DNA of 64,000 nt from assembly GCA_965369325.1 (NCBI GenBank), contig CBDUQI010000005.1, positions 1-64,000 of the forward strand, written 5' to 3'. Made by a program: the position numbers and the translations under genes. The DNA is from CBDUQI01 sp965369325. Its GTDB lineage: Bacteria; Pseudomonadota; Gammaproteobacteria; Steroidobacterales; JBCBZW01. This document shows positions 16,245-24,909 of this stretch, piece after piece. Each line of letters starts with the position of its first letter. Position 1 is the stretch's first letter. The notes beneath the pieces are model-generated. The model worked only from the letters and a program-made list of their open reading frames with translations. It made no database searches and had not been told where the DNA came from.

Positions 16245-18212
16245 ATGATGCCAGCCGACCAATTTTTGACCACCCGCCAACGCCTCTATCTGTGCCTGAC
16301 GGCCGCGTCAACGCTTCTATTTGCCTGCGACTCAGGCCGTACTCCTTCAACCGGTGAGCCAACAACGCTTGCCGAGCATTCGCCACCTGCCTCATCTGAA
16401 CTCCAGAACCCTGACCTGCAACAGCAGTTGCAAGGCTCATCAGGTGGCACCGCCATACACCCCGGCGCCAAACTTTATGAGAGTCATTGCGCCAGTTGCC
16501 ACAATACCGGCCTGGCACGGGCGCCTGCTTTGAATATTATGCAATTGTTGTCGCCGGAAGCTATGCACAGCGCGCTTGAGAGCGGCGTTATGAAACAACA
16601 GGCGGCTGCTCTGACTGCTGAGCAACGCACCGAAGTCGTGGAGTTTTTAGTCGGAAAACCCGACCTTACACCGCTCAAACTTGACCACTGCGAGCACCAG
16701 GCGAATTGGTTTGACTACGCAAAACCGCCCACGGCCAAAGGCTGGGGAGTAGACGCGAACAACTCGCGACACGTACCGGCCGCGCACGGACAAGTTGGCG
16801 CAAATGATCTGGGCGCGCTTAAAATCAAGTGGGTTTTTGAGTACCCGCGCGCCACCCGTGCACGCTCGCACCCCTCTTTCGCTGGCGGCGCGGTATTTGT
16901 TGGCAGCCAGAACGGCTATGTTTATGCGCTGGATCAAACTTCCGGCTGCGTGCGCTGGGCGTACCCCGCCGGCGCCGAAGTGCGCACTGGAATTACCATT
17001 AAGGACTGGATGCAGTCCGCCAACGGTGCACCCATCGGCTATTTCGCCGACGTGCTTGCGCGAGTGCATGCCGTCAATCTGACCACCGGAGAGCCAGTCT
17101 GGCGGGCCCTCGCCGACGAACACCCCAACGCGACCACCACCGCGCAGCCTGTGCTGTTCGAAGACCATGTTATCCAACCGGTTTCCTCGCTCGAAGTGGT
17201 GCCGGCGGCTGATCCGACGTACCCGTGTTGCACCTTTCGCGGCTCGCTCGTCACCCTCAACGCCAACACTGGCGAAGAAATTCGTCGCACCTACACCATT
17301 GCGCAAGCACCCGTGGAAGTCGCCAAGAACAACGTAGGCACGGCGATCCTGGCGCCCTCCGGCGCCCCCGTATGGAACACCCCCACCATCGATACCAAAC
17401 TTAGACGGATGTATTTCGGCACTGGTGAAAACTACTCCTCGCCAGCCGAATCACACAGCGACGCGATCATCGCCGTGAGCCTGGATACGGGTAAGGTGCA
17501 ATGGGTACGCCAAACCACAGAAGGGGACGCCTGGAATCTGGCGTGTATGCCGTTTATCCACAATCAGACCAACTGCCCGAAAGAACGCGGTCCCGATGTT
17601 GATTTTGGGGCACCCCCAATACTGATAGAGCAGGCGGGTCAGCGCATATTGGTAGCGGGGCAGAAATCCGGCGATGTTTATGGCATTGATCCCAATGATG
17701 GAGCGCTGATTTGGCAGGAAAAAATTGGGCGTGGCGGCAATCAGGGCGGCATGCATTTTGGCATGGCGGCCATCGGCGATACGGTGTTTGTGCCCATCGC
17801 CGATTACACGGACGAGTCGCTTTCTGCTGCTGATGCGCGCCCTGGAGTTTACGCGGTTAATGCCTTTACCGGCAAACGACTTTGGTCACACCCTGCACCG
17901 GATAAGTGTGGTGATAGGGTCGATTGCGACCCCGGGATTTCCGCTGCGATTTCAGCCATCGACGGCGCTGTACTAGCGGGCCATATGGATGGTTTTCTGC
18001 GCGCGTATGACACCCGCAACGGTGAGCTGTTGTGGGAGTTTGACGCCACGCAAAAATTCACCACTACCACAGGGACGCAAGCATCTGGTGGCTCGTTTGG
18101 TGGCGCCACCGCACCCGTGGCACACGATGGGATGTTATTTCTGAATTCCGGCTATGGGATCTATTTCCATATGCCCGGAAACGTGCTGATTGCCTTTGAG
18201 AAGGTGCAATGA
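16245..18212 (+). CDS. PQQ-dependent alcohol dehydrogenase with N-terminal cytochrome c (polyvinyl-alcohol-dehydrogenase-like)
   Basis: A 655-residue exported quinoprotein. Residues 10-28 form a signal region ending LLFAC, a possible though unusual lipobox (Cys28). A cytochrome c domain carries the heme site CASCH at 82-86. From about residue 160 a PQQ beta-propeller follows, with repeats such as GYVYALDQTSG and GDVYGIDPNDGALIWQ and a GTGENYSSPAESHSDAI segment typical of polyvinyl-alcohol dehydrogenases. It should oxidise a secondary alcohol in the periplasm and pass electrons to the respiratory chain. No PQQ synthesis genes are in the window. Start codons ATG 16245, ATG 16248 or GTG 16236 cannot be separated. 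Confidence 0.88.
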   Translation: MMPADQFLTTRQRLYLCLTAASTLLFACDSGRTPSTGEPTTLAEHSPPASSELQNPDLQQQLQGSSGGTAIHPGAKLYESHCASCHNTGLARAPALNIMQLLSPEAMHSALESGVMKQQAAALTAEQRTEVVEFLVGKPDLTPLKLDHCEHQANWFDYAKPPTAKGWGVDANNSRHVPAAHGQVGANDLGALKIKWVFEYPRATRARSHPSFAGGAVFVGSQNGYVYALDQTSGCVRWAYPAGAEVRTGITIKDWMQSANGAPIGYFADVLARVHAVNLTTGEPVWRALADEHPNATTTAQPVLFEDHVIQPVSSLEVVPAADPTYPCCTFRGSLVTLNANTGEEIRRTYTIAQAPVEVAKNNVGTAILAPSGAPVWNTPTIDTKLRRMYFGTGENYSSPAESHSDAIIAVSLDTGKVQWVRQTTEGDAWNLACMPFIHNQTNCPKERGPDVDFGAPPILIEQAGQRILVAGQKSGDVYGIDPNDGALIWQEKIGRGGNQGGMHFGMAAIGDTVFVPIADYTDESLSAADARPGVYAVNAFTGKRLWSHPAPDKCGDRVDCDPGISAAISAIDGAVLAGHMDGFLRAYDTRNGELLWEFDATQKFTTTTGTQASGGSFGGATAPVAHDGMLFLNSGYGIYFHMPGNVLIAFEKVQ

Positions 18213-18247
18213 GGCGCTCTAAGCCGTGCCGGTTTAAGCGCGACACT

Positions 18248-18281
18248 CAGTTGACCTGCCAGGGCGGCGAGCCGTCAACTG
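18248..18281. terminator. Possible bidirectional terminator stem
   Basis: CAGTTGAC and GTCAACTG form an 8-bp stem around an 18-base GC-rich loop between the convergent quinoprotein and TetR genes, running into the last codons of the TetR gene. No strong T-run follows, so factor-independent termination is uncertain. Confidence 0.35.
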
Positions 18282-18916
18282 GGTAGCAACTCGCGGATCT
18301 GCTTTTCAAGGTAGCCTAATAACATTTTTTCATTGTGAGCCCGCGGATGCATCAAATGGCTCATCGCAATCCCTTCAATCAGAGTCTGACTTAGTGACAA
18401 CGCAAGATCAAACGCTTGGCTGTCTTTTTGCCACTCAGGAAATGCCTCTTCCGCTGTCGCGTACCAGGCCTCATCGAAACGGGTTTGCGCGGGTTGCAAA
18501 ATTTTACGCAACTCCGGATCGTTGCGTGCGGCCACAGAGAGTTCGAAAAATGCAACAAATAAAGGGTGATTGGCGTGTTCCCAGTAAGCTGTTACCGCTA
18601 ACTTTACTCGATCTTTTTTCTTCGGCAACGTCCGTGATGACCGGCGAAAAGCGCGAATACGTTTTTCAAAAAGATACTCGACAGTGGCAGTGATAATGTC
18701 CGTTTTCGATGGGAAATGATGCATAGTCGCACCACGCGAAAGCCCGGCCTGCTTGGCAATCATCATCGTGGTGGTTTTAGCGTAGCCAATATTGATGATG
18801 CAATAAACTGCCGCGTCGAGAATCTGTTGGCGGGTGCCAGAACTCTTGTGAGCCTGCCACCCTTGCTGCCCCGGTCCTGTCGGATTGCTGGCTGTTTGCT
18901 TTTTTACTTTGGTCAT
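18275..18916 (-). CDS. TetR-family transcriptional regulator (cluster regulator candidate)
   Basis: A 213-residue regulator. After a basic 25-residue tail comes the TetR DNA-binding domain: TRQQILDAAVYCI, then the helix-turn-helix around TTTMMIAKQAGLSRGATMHHF with the usual HHF-x-SK end. The C-terminal ligand domain is all-helical. It is the only regulator inside the catabolic cluster and thus the best candidate to bind the AAACARTCATGAYTGTTT palindromes, with a pathway acyl-CoA or acid as inducer; this is inference. Its own upstream region lacks that palindrome but has TAGCATG-N6-CATGCTA at 19022-19041, shared with the divergent SDR gene. Confidence 0.88.
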   Translation of the reverse strand: MTKVKKQTASNPTGPGQQGWQAHKSSGTRQQILDAAVYCIINIGYAKTTTMMIAKQAGLSRGATMHHFPSKTDIITATVEYLFEKRIRAFRRSSRTLPKKKDRVKLAVTAYWEHANHPLFVAFFELSVAARNDPELRKILQPAQTRFDEAWYATAEEAFPEWQKDSQAFDLALSLSQTLIEGIAMSHLMHPRAHNEKMLLGYLEKQIRELLPS

Positions 18917-19021
18917 AGTGAGAATTTTAGATTTAGGGTTGAGCGCTTTTACAACCGCTCAGCGTAATCCCGGTCGATTCGACGCAGGCAAGCTGATAAT
19001 GTCAACGAATCGATTTAAGCC

Positions 19022-19041
19022 TAGCATGATTCGCCATGCTA
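19022..19041. promoter_or_regulatory. Inverted repeat TAGCATG-N6-CATGCTA
   Basis: Perfect 7-bp arms spaced by 6 bases lie 29 bases before the SDR start at 19070 and about 105 bases from the divergent TetR start. This is a usual place for a regulator to act on itself and its neighbour. It is not the same sequence as the four cluster operators. Confidence 0.45.
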
Positions 19042-19069
19042 TTTCCGCAAAGATTGAGAGGCATGAATA

Positions 19070-19828
19070 ATGAGCAATCGAGTTTCTGGAAAAGTCGCAC
19101 TGATAACCGGAGCGGCTTCTGGTCTTGGGCGAGCCGATGCGCTAGCGCTGGCACAAGAAGGGGCGAGCGTCATCCTTACCGACGTCAACAACGAAGGGCA
19201 GGCAGTGGCAGATGAGATTGCGAAACAAACTGGCGCCACGACCCATTTTTTCCACCAAGATGTGGCGGATGAGAAACGCTGGGATGAAATCATAGGTGAC
19301 ATCGAATCACGGTTTGGCGCACTGCATGTCTTGGTCAACAATGCAGGCATCGTTATCTGTGCGACGCCCGAGACCACCACGCTAGAGCAATTTCGCCTCG
19401 CCAACGCGGTCATGAGCGAGAGCGTTTTTCTTGGATGTCGAGCGGCGATACCGTTGATGAAAAAATCCGGCGGCGGCTCAATTATCAATATGTCGTCGAT
19501 TGCTTCACACAAGGGTTACCCGGTGTTTTTTGCGTACACGGCAGCGAAGGGGGCGGTGCGCGCCATGACCAAGTCCATCGCGATACACTGCCAGATGAAC
19601 GGCTATAACATACGTTGCAACTCGGTGCACCCAAGCTCAATCGACACACCGATGATTGCCCAGGCCAACAAGGAACTTGGAATCGCGCCGCCAGAACCAG
19701 GTGCCGACCCGGTTGGTGTAGGGGTGCCGGAGGATGTCGCCAGCTTGATCGTTTATCTTGCCAGCGACGAATCGCGGTTTGTGAACGGTGCGGAGCTCAT
19801 GTTGGATAACGCATTGTCTATCCAATAG
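19070..19828 (+). CDS. Classical SDR dehydrogenase (hydroxysteroid/cyclic-alcohol-dehydrogenase-like)
   Basis: A 252-residue short-chain dehydrogenase with TGAASGLG, NNAG, a catalytic Ser in MSSIASHKG and YTAAK. An acidic residue after the second strand (LTDVNN) suggests NAD over NADP. It looks closest to the group containing cyclopentanol, cyclohexanol and hydroxysteroid dehydrogenases, though that group is broad. GAGAGG precedes the ATG at 19070. It is divergent from the TetR gene and convergent with the CoA-transferase gene. Confidence 0.9.
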   Translation: MSNRVSGKVALITGAASGLGRADALALAQEGASVILTDVNNEGQAVADEIAKQTGATTHFFHQDVADEKRWDEIIGDIESRFGALHVLVNNAGIVICATPETTTLEQFRLANAVMSESVFLGCRAAIPLMKKSGGGSIINMSSIASHKGYPVFFAYTAAKGAVRAMTKSIAIHCQMNGYNIRCNSVHPSSIDTPMIAQANKELGIAPPEPGADPVGVGVPEDVASLIVYLASDESRFVNGAELMLDNALSIQ

Positions 19829-19915
19829 TCGGCGACAAGTTCAAGGTTGCAAGCGAGGTTGGCGAGGTGTTCACGCGCAATTGGGTAGTTTACGCAATTA
19901 ATTGTGCCATCGGTC

Positions 19916-21103
19916 TCAGGCGATGACTTTGCGACTTCGCAAATGGTCAATTTCTTGTTGGCTAAAACCAAGCTCACTGAGCACTGAACTCGTGTCGGCC
20001 CCCGGCGCCGGTGGCGCCGCACGAATGCCCGTCTCGCTATGCGATAACGACACTGGCAGCCCAGCCACGGGAGCCGGCAGATCAATGCCGGACACTTCGA
20101 CGGACTGCAGCACACCCGTTGCGACGGTTTGCGGATGATCGAGCGCTTGTTGAGGGCTGAGCACCGGCCCAGCAGGAATACCGGCATCGGCAAGTGTTGC
20201 TAGCGCCTCATCGGTGGTGCGCACTTGGCACCAGTGAGCCATCGGCGCACAGACAACGTCTCTGTGTTCTCCACGCAGACGGTCGTTAGCAAAACGTGAG
20301 TCAGTGATCCAATGGCCTCGCTCTAGTAGTATCGCCCATCGTTTAAAGACCGCATCCCCCGGGCAGTGCACCAGCACATGACCATCTTTTGTTTCGAACA
20401 CATCCGATGGCGCTGAGGTTTGTACGCGGTTGCCGGTACCTATGCGATTGGGCTGGCTAACGCCCTGCTCAATCAGATGCGAATTGAACACCGCTAACGC
20501 TGTTGCCAGCAACGAACCGGATACCATCTGCCCACACCCGGATTGATCGCGCTCACGTAACGCGGCCATCACACCGAACGCGCTGAGCACCGCCGTTGAA
20601 TAATCCACATACGGAGCAGCCGCTTTCGCCGGCGCCCCAGGCACACCGGTCATGTACATTGCGCCGGACATCGCTTGGCCGATACCGTCGAACCCCCCTC
20701 GATTGGCCAATGGGCCGTGCTCTCCATAGGCGGAAACGTTGCTCAGAATAATGTCAGGTTTTAGCTTTTGCAGGCTTGCTAAATCCAACTCAAACCGCTT
20801 GAGCTGTGACGGGGGAAAGTTTGTCACCACCACATCCGCAGAGGCAACTAGTCTGGCTCTCACCTGTTGGCTTTGAGGGTCCGCAAGATTGAGACACACG
20901 CTTTTCTTGTTACAGCCCGTTTGCAGGAACACCGCCCCGATTTCGTCTCCATGAACGGGCGCGATTCGACGGTCTTCCCCACCCCCGGGCCGCTCAACGC
21001 GAATCACCTCGGCTCCCAAATAACCAAGTAACGTGGCGCAATACGGCGCGGCAACGTAACGCCCGAAATCGACCACGCGAATTCCCGCGAGCACTCCTGA
21101 CAT
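19916..21103 (-). CDS. Class III (CaiB/BaiF) CoA-transferase
   Basis: A 395-residue CoA-transferase of the formyl-CoA/carnitine/bile-acid type. The N-terminus RVVDFGRYVAAPYCATLLGYLGA-like region, the GFDGIGQAMSGAMYMTG segment and the probable catalytic Asp167 in PYVDYST are all in place. It should move CoA between acids without ATP, an alternative to the ligase at 6331, perhaps recycling CoA from a product. ATG 21103 follows CGAGG. It is the right-hand end of the catabolic cluster as I read it. Confidence 0.9.
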   Translation of the reverse strand: MSGVLAGIRVVDFGRYVAAPYCATLLGYLGAEVIRVERPGGGEDRRIAPVHGDEIGAVFLQTGCNKKSVCLNLADPQSQQVRARLVASADVVVTNFPPSQLKRFELDLASLQKLKPDIILSNVSAYGEHGPLANRGGFDGIGQAMSGAMYMTGVPGAPAKAAAPYVDYSTAVLSAFGVMAALRERDQSGCGQMVSGSLLATALAVFNSHLIEQGVSQPNRIGTGNRVQTSAPSDVFETKDGHVLVHCPGDAVFKRWAILLERGHWITDSRFANDRLRGEHRDVVCAPMAHWCQVRTTDEALATLADAGIPAGPVLSPQQALDHPQTVATGVLQSVEVSGIDLPAPVAGLPVSLSHSETGIRAAPPAPGADTSSVLSELGFSQQEIDHLRSRKVIA

Positions 21104-21380
21104 GGATTAACCTCGATTAGACTAGGTAGGGGATAAGTGCGGAGAAAGCATCACCACAACGAGAGGCAACCTTAATCAAAATTGGCACCGCCCTCAATCC
21201 TTTCATGTCCGCCTATCTCAGCATCTAGTTACCAGGTGTGCAATGGCTACCGAGCCTGAGCCGCTCAAGGTTCGCATCCTCAAGGTACCAAATATTTCTG
21301 ACCGCGCACCGGGTGCGTTAGTAGTGAATGGTGCTCTGCCGCCGGGCGGCGGTCAGCCAACAGCGGCCACAAACACTTCG
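21104..21380. other. Intergenic region right of the catabolic cluster
   Basis: About 280 bases with no supported gene. It holds the promoter side of the CoA-transferase gene and the downstream flank of the transporter remnant. I see no palindrome matching the cluster operator, no tRNA-like structure and no clear terminator. Confidence 0.5.
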
Positions 21381-21600
21381 TTACAACCACCCCTTCCAAC
21401 GCATAACAGCGATCAGGCCAACCCCCAAACACACCCATGCCGATAACCAACTGAATGAACGCTGCCGGGTTCTCGGTTCCAGGCAGGGCCACGACATTCA
21501 TGCCGAACACGCCAGTTAAGCACGACAGCGGCAAGAATATCGCCGCGACGTACGGGGTGCCGCTGCGTTGGCGGTATGTTAGGTTGTGCGGTGCGCGATA
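21381..21600 (-). pseudogene. Remnant of a CorA/ZntB-type metal transporter C-terminus
   Basis: Read leftward, one frame gives YVAAIFLPLSCLTGVFGMNV followed by LPGTENPAAF, the last two membrane helices of a CorA/ZntB-type divalent-cation transporter with the GMN signature intact. After a GGGGG run the original end continues in another frame as VGLIAVMRWKGWL and then TAA at 21381, so there is a frameshift near the C-terminus. Nothing of the N-terminal cytoplasmic domain is visible upstream; the MscS-family gene starts there on the other strand. This is a decayed fragment, not a working gene. Confidence 0.75.
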
Positions 21601-21651
21601 GGCCCTTAGGTAACAAAGCCTCGCGCGGCTACTGCGGGGAGAACATTGCTT

Positions 21652-23970
21652 GTGGATCAGACCGTGATGGTGGCAGGGTTGTTGAGAGGCTTGGAGCCAC
21701 TACGGGTGGTTCTGCTGCTAAGTCTCCTGTGTATCACTGCGCACACGCGGGCGCAAAGCGACGCACCTGCCGAGGCGGCTGCCCCGGAAGCAGCCCTTGA
21801 GGTGGAACAGGCACAACTGATCGATCCGCTGCGCCTTAGCGACGGTTGGTGGGACCTATTGCAGCCAGAGGATGCCGCTGGCATCGCCCGTGTCGTGCAA
21901 TGGTCGGCCCAGTTGGAGCAGCAAAGCGAGACGGCAGCGCCCGAGGTGGCGCTTGAACTCACCCGCCTGTTGGATAACCTGCGGCAGCTCACCCAACCGG
22001 GTAAGGATGTAGAAGCGCTCCCCGCGTCATCGGAGCCACCCATTCGGCTCAGTGGGTTGTTGCAGGCGGTGGTGGAGCGCTATCAGTTAGAGGAACTGGT
22101 GGCGGCCGCGAGTGCCCGCATCCGTCTGGATCGCTCGCTGGCGACCAATGCCGAGATCCGAACCAACCAGGGACGTCTTGCATACATCGAGTCCTCACCG
22201 GAGGCGGAGCAGGCGCGCGCCCTGCTTGGCTGGCGCTGGATGCGGCTATGGTCCAGCCAGCGACTAGCCGAACGCCAGGCGGCAGTCGGGCGGAAGCGGC
22301 TTGATCAATTGCAAGAGGCGCTGGATCAGGCCGAGCAATTCTCCGACGTCTCAGTATCCAAACTCTTGCATGAAGAGACTGACGAAGCACAGTGGGCGGA
22401 GTTAGCCGCGGCCGGGCAGGACTTGCTCGCACAGGCAATGGAGACCGAGTCGCTCACCAGCGAAACAGCATTGAATGATCTCGCGAAGTCGGCCGATCTT
22501 CGCGCCCAGCATGTTGACGCGCAGGTGGCACAGCAGGCGCTGTGGCTGGTGCAGCACTTTCGAGGCACTGCTGCAACGGAACCGACCCCCGAACTAACCG
22601 CCAAACCTGACGCTGCAATTGCCTGGCAGGACGAGGCCAAGCGGCTGCTGAACGATCGGCGAGCGCGTGTAATTTCTGCGATCGACAATGTGGGCAGTGA
22701 TGCTGCAAGCAGCGAGGAACTGCAGCACCAGCTTGAGGAGATACGCGGGTTCAGCGGTGCGCTGCGAGGCCTTGATATTGCGCTCACTAAAAACGCGCTC
22801 CTGGCACAGCAAATTGAAATTACGGCGGGCCTGTCGCTGAAATCGGTGGGCAGTTTCTGGTCTCAGGCCAGCCGTCGCACGTCAGTATTTACCGACAAGG
22901 CACTGAGCCGGACGCTGTTCCATCTGAAGGAATCGCCGGTCACTGGCGGCATGTTGTTACGGATGCTGCTGATTTTCGCAATCGTCTGGGGCATTTCAAA
23001 AATCATCGGTCGGGCCGTGCGGCGACTGGAGCGACGCCACAACATCAGTGCGGCAGCGGCCTTCATGTTCAATCGGGTACTGCACTACATACTAATTCTA
23101 CTGGGTATGCTGATCGCACTATCTTCTATTGGCATCGACCTGACCAAGTTCGCCTTGTTCGCAAGTGCGTTGGGTATTGGTTTGGGTTTCGGCTTGCAAG
23201 CGGTGATCAGCAACTTCGTGTCCGGCTTGATTATTCTGTTTGAGCGAAGTTTGAAAATCGGTGATTTTGTTGAACTCGAATCCGGTGTTCGTGGCAAGGT
23301 CCGCGAGATCAACACCCGTGGCACCATCATCACCACCAATGACAATATCGACATTCTGATTCCGAACTCCGAATTTGTGAATGGCAAAGTCACTAACTGG
23401 ACGCTGCGCGATGTGGTGAGGCGGCTGCGAATTCCGTTTGGTGTCGCCTACGGTAGCGACAAGGAGTTGGTGAAGAAGGCCGTACTGGAGGCGGCCGATG
23501 CAGTGCCGTTTACGCTGCAAGACGAGACTCACAAAACACAGGTGTGGCTGTCTGAGTTCGGTGATAGCAGCTTGAACTTCCATCTTATCGTATGGGTCTC
23601 CGGCAGCGCTGTCTCGCGCCCGAGCGCCGTTAGCGCGGCCTACGCCTGGGCGATCGAAACGGCGCTGGGCAAATACAACATCGAAATCCCGTTCCCGCAG
23701 CAGGACTTGAACGTACGCAGCTACTTTGGGCTGACGGGCAAGGCCGCGATAGATGCGGTGGTCGGGCGCACCGAGATTGCGGAAGTGCGCGCGCCGCAAC
23801 CGGCAGCGCTAACCTACCGCGAGCGACGCGAGCTGGGTTCCAACGATGCCGCCGAGGAGACATTGCGGGCGATCGAGCAGGAGGAGCAGGAGAAGGCCGA
23901 CGCTGAGAAACACGACGAGACAGCGGACGAACAGCCGAACGAGCAGCCGCTGGGCGAGGCGGTTAAATGA
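21652..23970 (+). CDS. Large MscS-family mechanosensitive channel (MscK/YjeP-like)
   Basis: About 772 residues. A signal sequence (RVVLLLSLLCITAHTRAQ) leads into a long periplasmic region rich in Ala, Glu and Leu with coiled-coil character (to about residue 420), then membrane helices around GMLLRMLLIFAIVWGISKII and HYILILLGMLIALSSIG. The pore helix and MscS core follow (ALGIGLGFGLQAVISNFVSG), then the beta domain with GKVREINTRGTIITTNDN and PNSEFVNGKVTNW. The tail is very acidic. It should release solutes on osmotic downshift. I took GTG 21652, which has GGGGAG 10 bases before it; TTG 21646 and ATG 21667 are alternatives. Confidence 0.92.
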   Translation: MDQTVMVAGLLRGLEPLRVVLLLSLLCITAHTRAQSDAPAEAAAPEAALEVEQAQLIDPLRLSDGWWDLLQPEDAAGIARVVQWSAQLEQQSETAAPEVALELTRLLDNLRQLTQPGKDVEALPASSEPPIRLSGLLQAVVERYQLEELVAAASARIRLDRSLATNAEIRTNQGRLAYIESSPEAEQARALLGWRWMRLWSSQRLAERQAAVGRKRLDQLQEALDQAEQFSDVSVSKLLHEETDEAQWAELAAAGQDLLAQAMETESLTSETALNDLAKSADLRAQHVDAQVAQQALWLVQHFRGTAATEPTPELTAKPDAAIAWQDEAKRLLNDRRARVISAIDNVGSDAASSEELQHQLEEIRGFSGALRGLDIALTKNALLAQQIEITAGLSLKSVGSFWSQASRRTSVFTDKALSRTLFHLKESPVTGGMLLRMLLIFAIVWGISKIIGRAVRRLERRHNISAAAAFMFNRVLHYILILLGMLIALSSIGIDLTKFALFASALGIGLGFGLQAVISNFVSGLIILFERSLKIGDFVELESGVRGKVREINTRGTIITTNDNIDILIPNSEFVNGKVTNWTLRDVVRRLRIPFGVAYGSDKELVKKAVLEAADAVPFTLQDETHKTQVWLSEFGDSSLNFHLIVWVSGSAVSRPSAVSAAYAWAIETALGKYNIEIPFPQQDLNVRSYFGLTGKAAIDAVVGRTEIAEVRAPQPAALTYRERRELGSNDAAEETLRAIEQEEQEKADAEKHDETADEQPNEQPLGEAVK

Positions 23971-24019
23971 GGTGACGGCGAAGAGGCAGCGCGTCCCTCA
24001 TAAAACACCACACTTCTCA

Positions 24020-24048
24020 TTGACTTGCTTGGAACAAGCAAATATATT
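24020..24048 (+). promoter_or_regulatory. Sigma-70 promoter with operator in the spacer (TetR-icmF operon)
   Basis: TTGACT at 24020-24025 and TATATT at 24043-24048 are separated by exactly 17 bases. The perfect inverted repeat TTGCTTG-GAA-CAAGCAA (24025-24041) fills this spacer, a classic place for TetR-family repression. The next gene downstream is a TetR regulator, about 200 bases on, then icmF. Autoregulation is inferred. Confidence 0.75.
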
Positions 24049-24252
24049 AACGGACCTGAACGAACGCGTGAGTGAGGTTGGCAATACGCACCTCGCCCTC
24101 CCGATAAAATTCTCCGTTTAGCTTCCCCGTATGAAAGTACGCCTGGTCAATGGTGCGATGATGTCCTGGTGAGGCCCGCTGATAACGGCCCGCTCTGGTT
24201 CAAACCCGCCACTTGTTTCGATCTGCGAGCGCAACACGATGGCAGCAAGCCT

Positions 24253-24909
24253 ATGACTCAACCCGAACGTCTGTCACATGCGCAGCGCACGGATCGCTCC
24301 GACCGGCTGATGCTGGAGGCTGCAATCCAACTGATCGTCCAGCGGGGCACAGACAAGACAACACTCAAAGAGGTAGGCGAGCACGCGGGCTACAGCCGCG
24401 GCCTTGCGGGTTATCGATTTGGATCAAAAGCGGGGTTGTTCGAGTTCATCGTGCGCTCGATTGGCGAACAGTGGCTTGAAGATCTGATGCGCGTGACGGC
24501 CGGCAAAAGCGGACTTGCCGCGATCGAAGCAGCAATTGATGAGCACTGTCGCTTTTGTATCGAGGCTTCCGACGCCGTACGAGCTTACTATATTTTGTGG
24601 TTCGAATCAATCGGCGTGCAGTCGCCCGTAAAAGACGTGATTGCGGGAATTCACGAGCGCCGGCGCCATGACCTGATTCAATGGATTCGCTCGGCGAACA
24701 CGAAAACGCGCGCGAACGCCGAGGCGATTGCCGGTCAGTTCAACGCGGCGATTCTCGGTATCGCCTACCAATGGCTGACCCGCCCGGACGATGCGCAAAG
24801 TATCTCGGGGCTGCACCGCGAGCTCCGCGACAATATGCGTTCCTATTTTTATCGTAACGATTCTACCGACGATCCAATTGCGGGCGTCGACGAAGGACAA
24901 TCACTATGA
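24253..24909 (+). CDS. TetR-family regulator of the icmF operon
   Basis: A 218-residue TetR regulator with the DNA-binding segment TTLKEVGEHAGYSRGLAGYRFGS near residues 35-57 and a helical ligand domain. The stop overlaps the icmF start by 4 bases (ATGA), so the two are translationally coupled. The likely operator is the palindrome in the promoter at 24020. The inducer may be a short or branched acyl-CoA handled by the mutase. I chose ATG 24253 (MTQPERL); a GTG 28 codons upstream would add an unrelated stretch. The 200-base leader before it holds nothing I recognise. Confidence 0.88.
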   Translation: MTQPERLSHAQRTDRSDRLMLEAAIQLIVQRGTDKTTLKEVGEHAGYSRGLAGYRFGSKAGLFEFIVRSIGEQWLEDLMRVTAGKSGLAAIEAAIDEHCRFCIEASDAVRAYYILWFESIGVQSPVKDVIAGIHERRRHDLIQWIRSANTKTRANAEAIAGQFNAAILGIAYQWLTRPDDAQSISGLHRELRDNMRSYFYRNDSTDDPIAGVDEGQSL

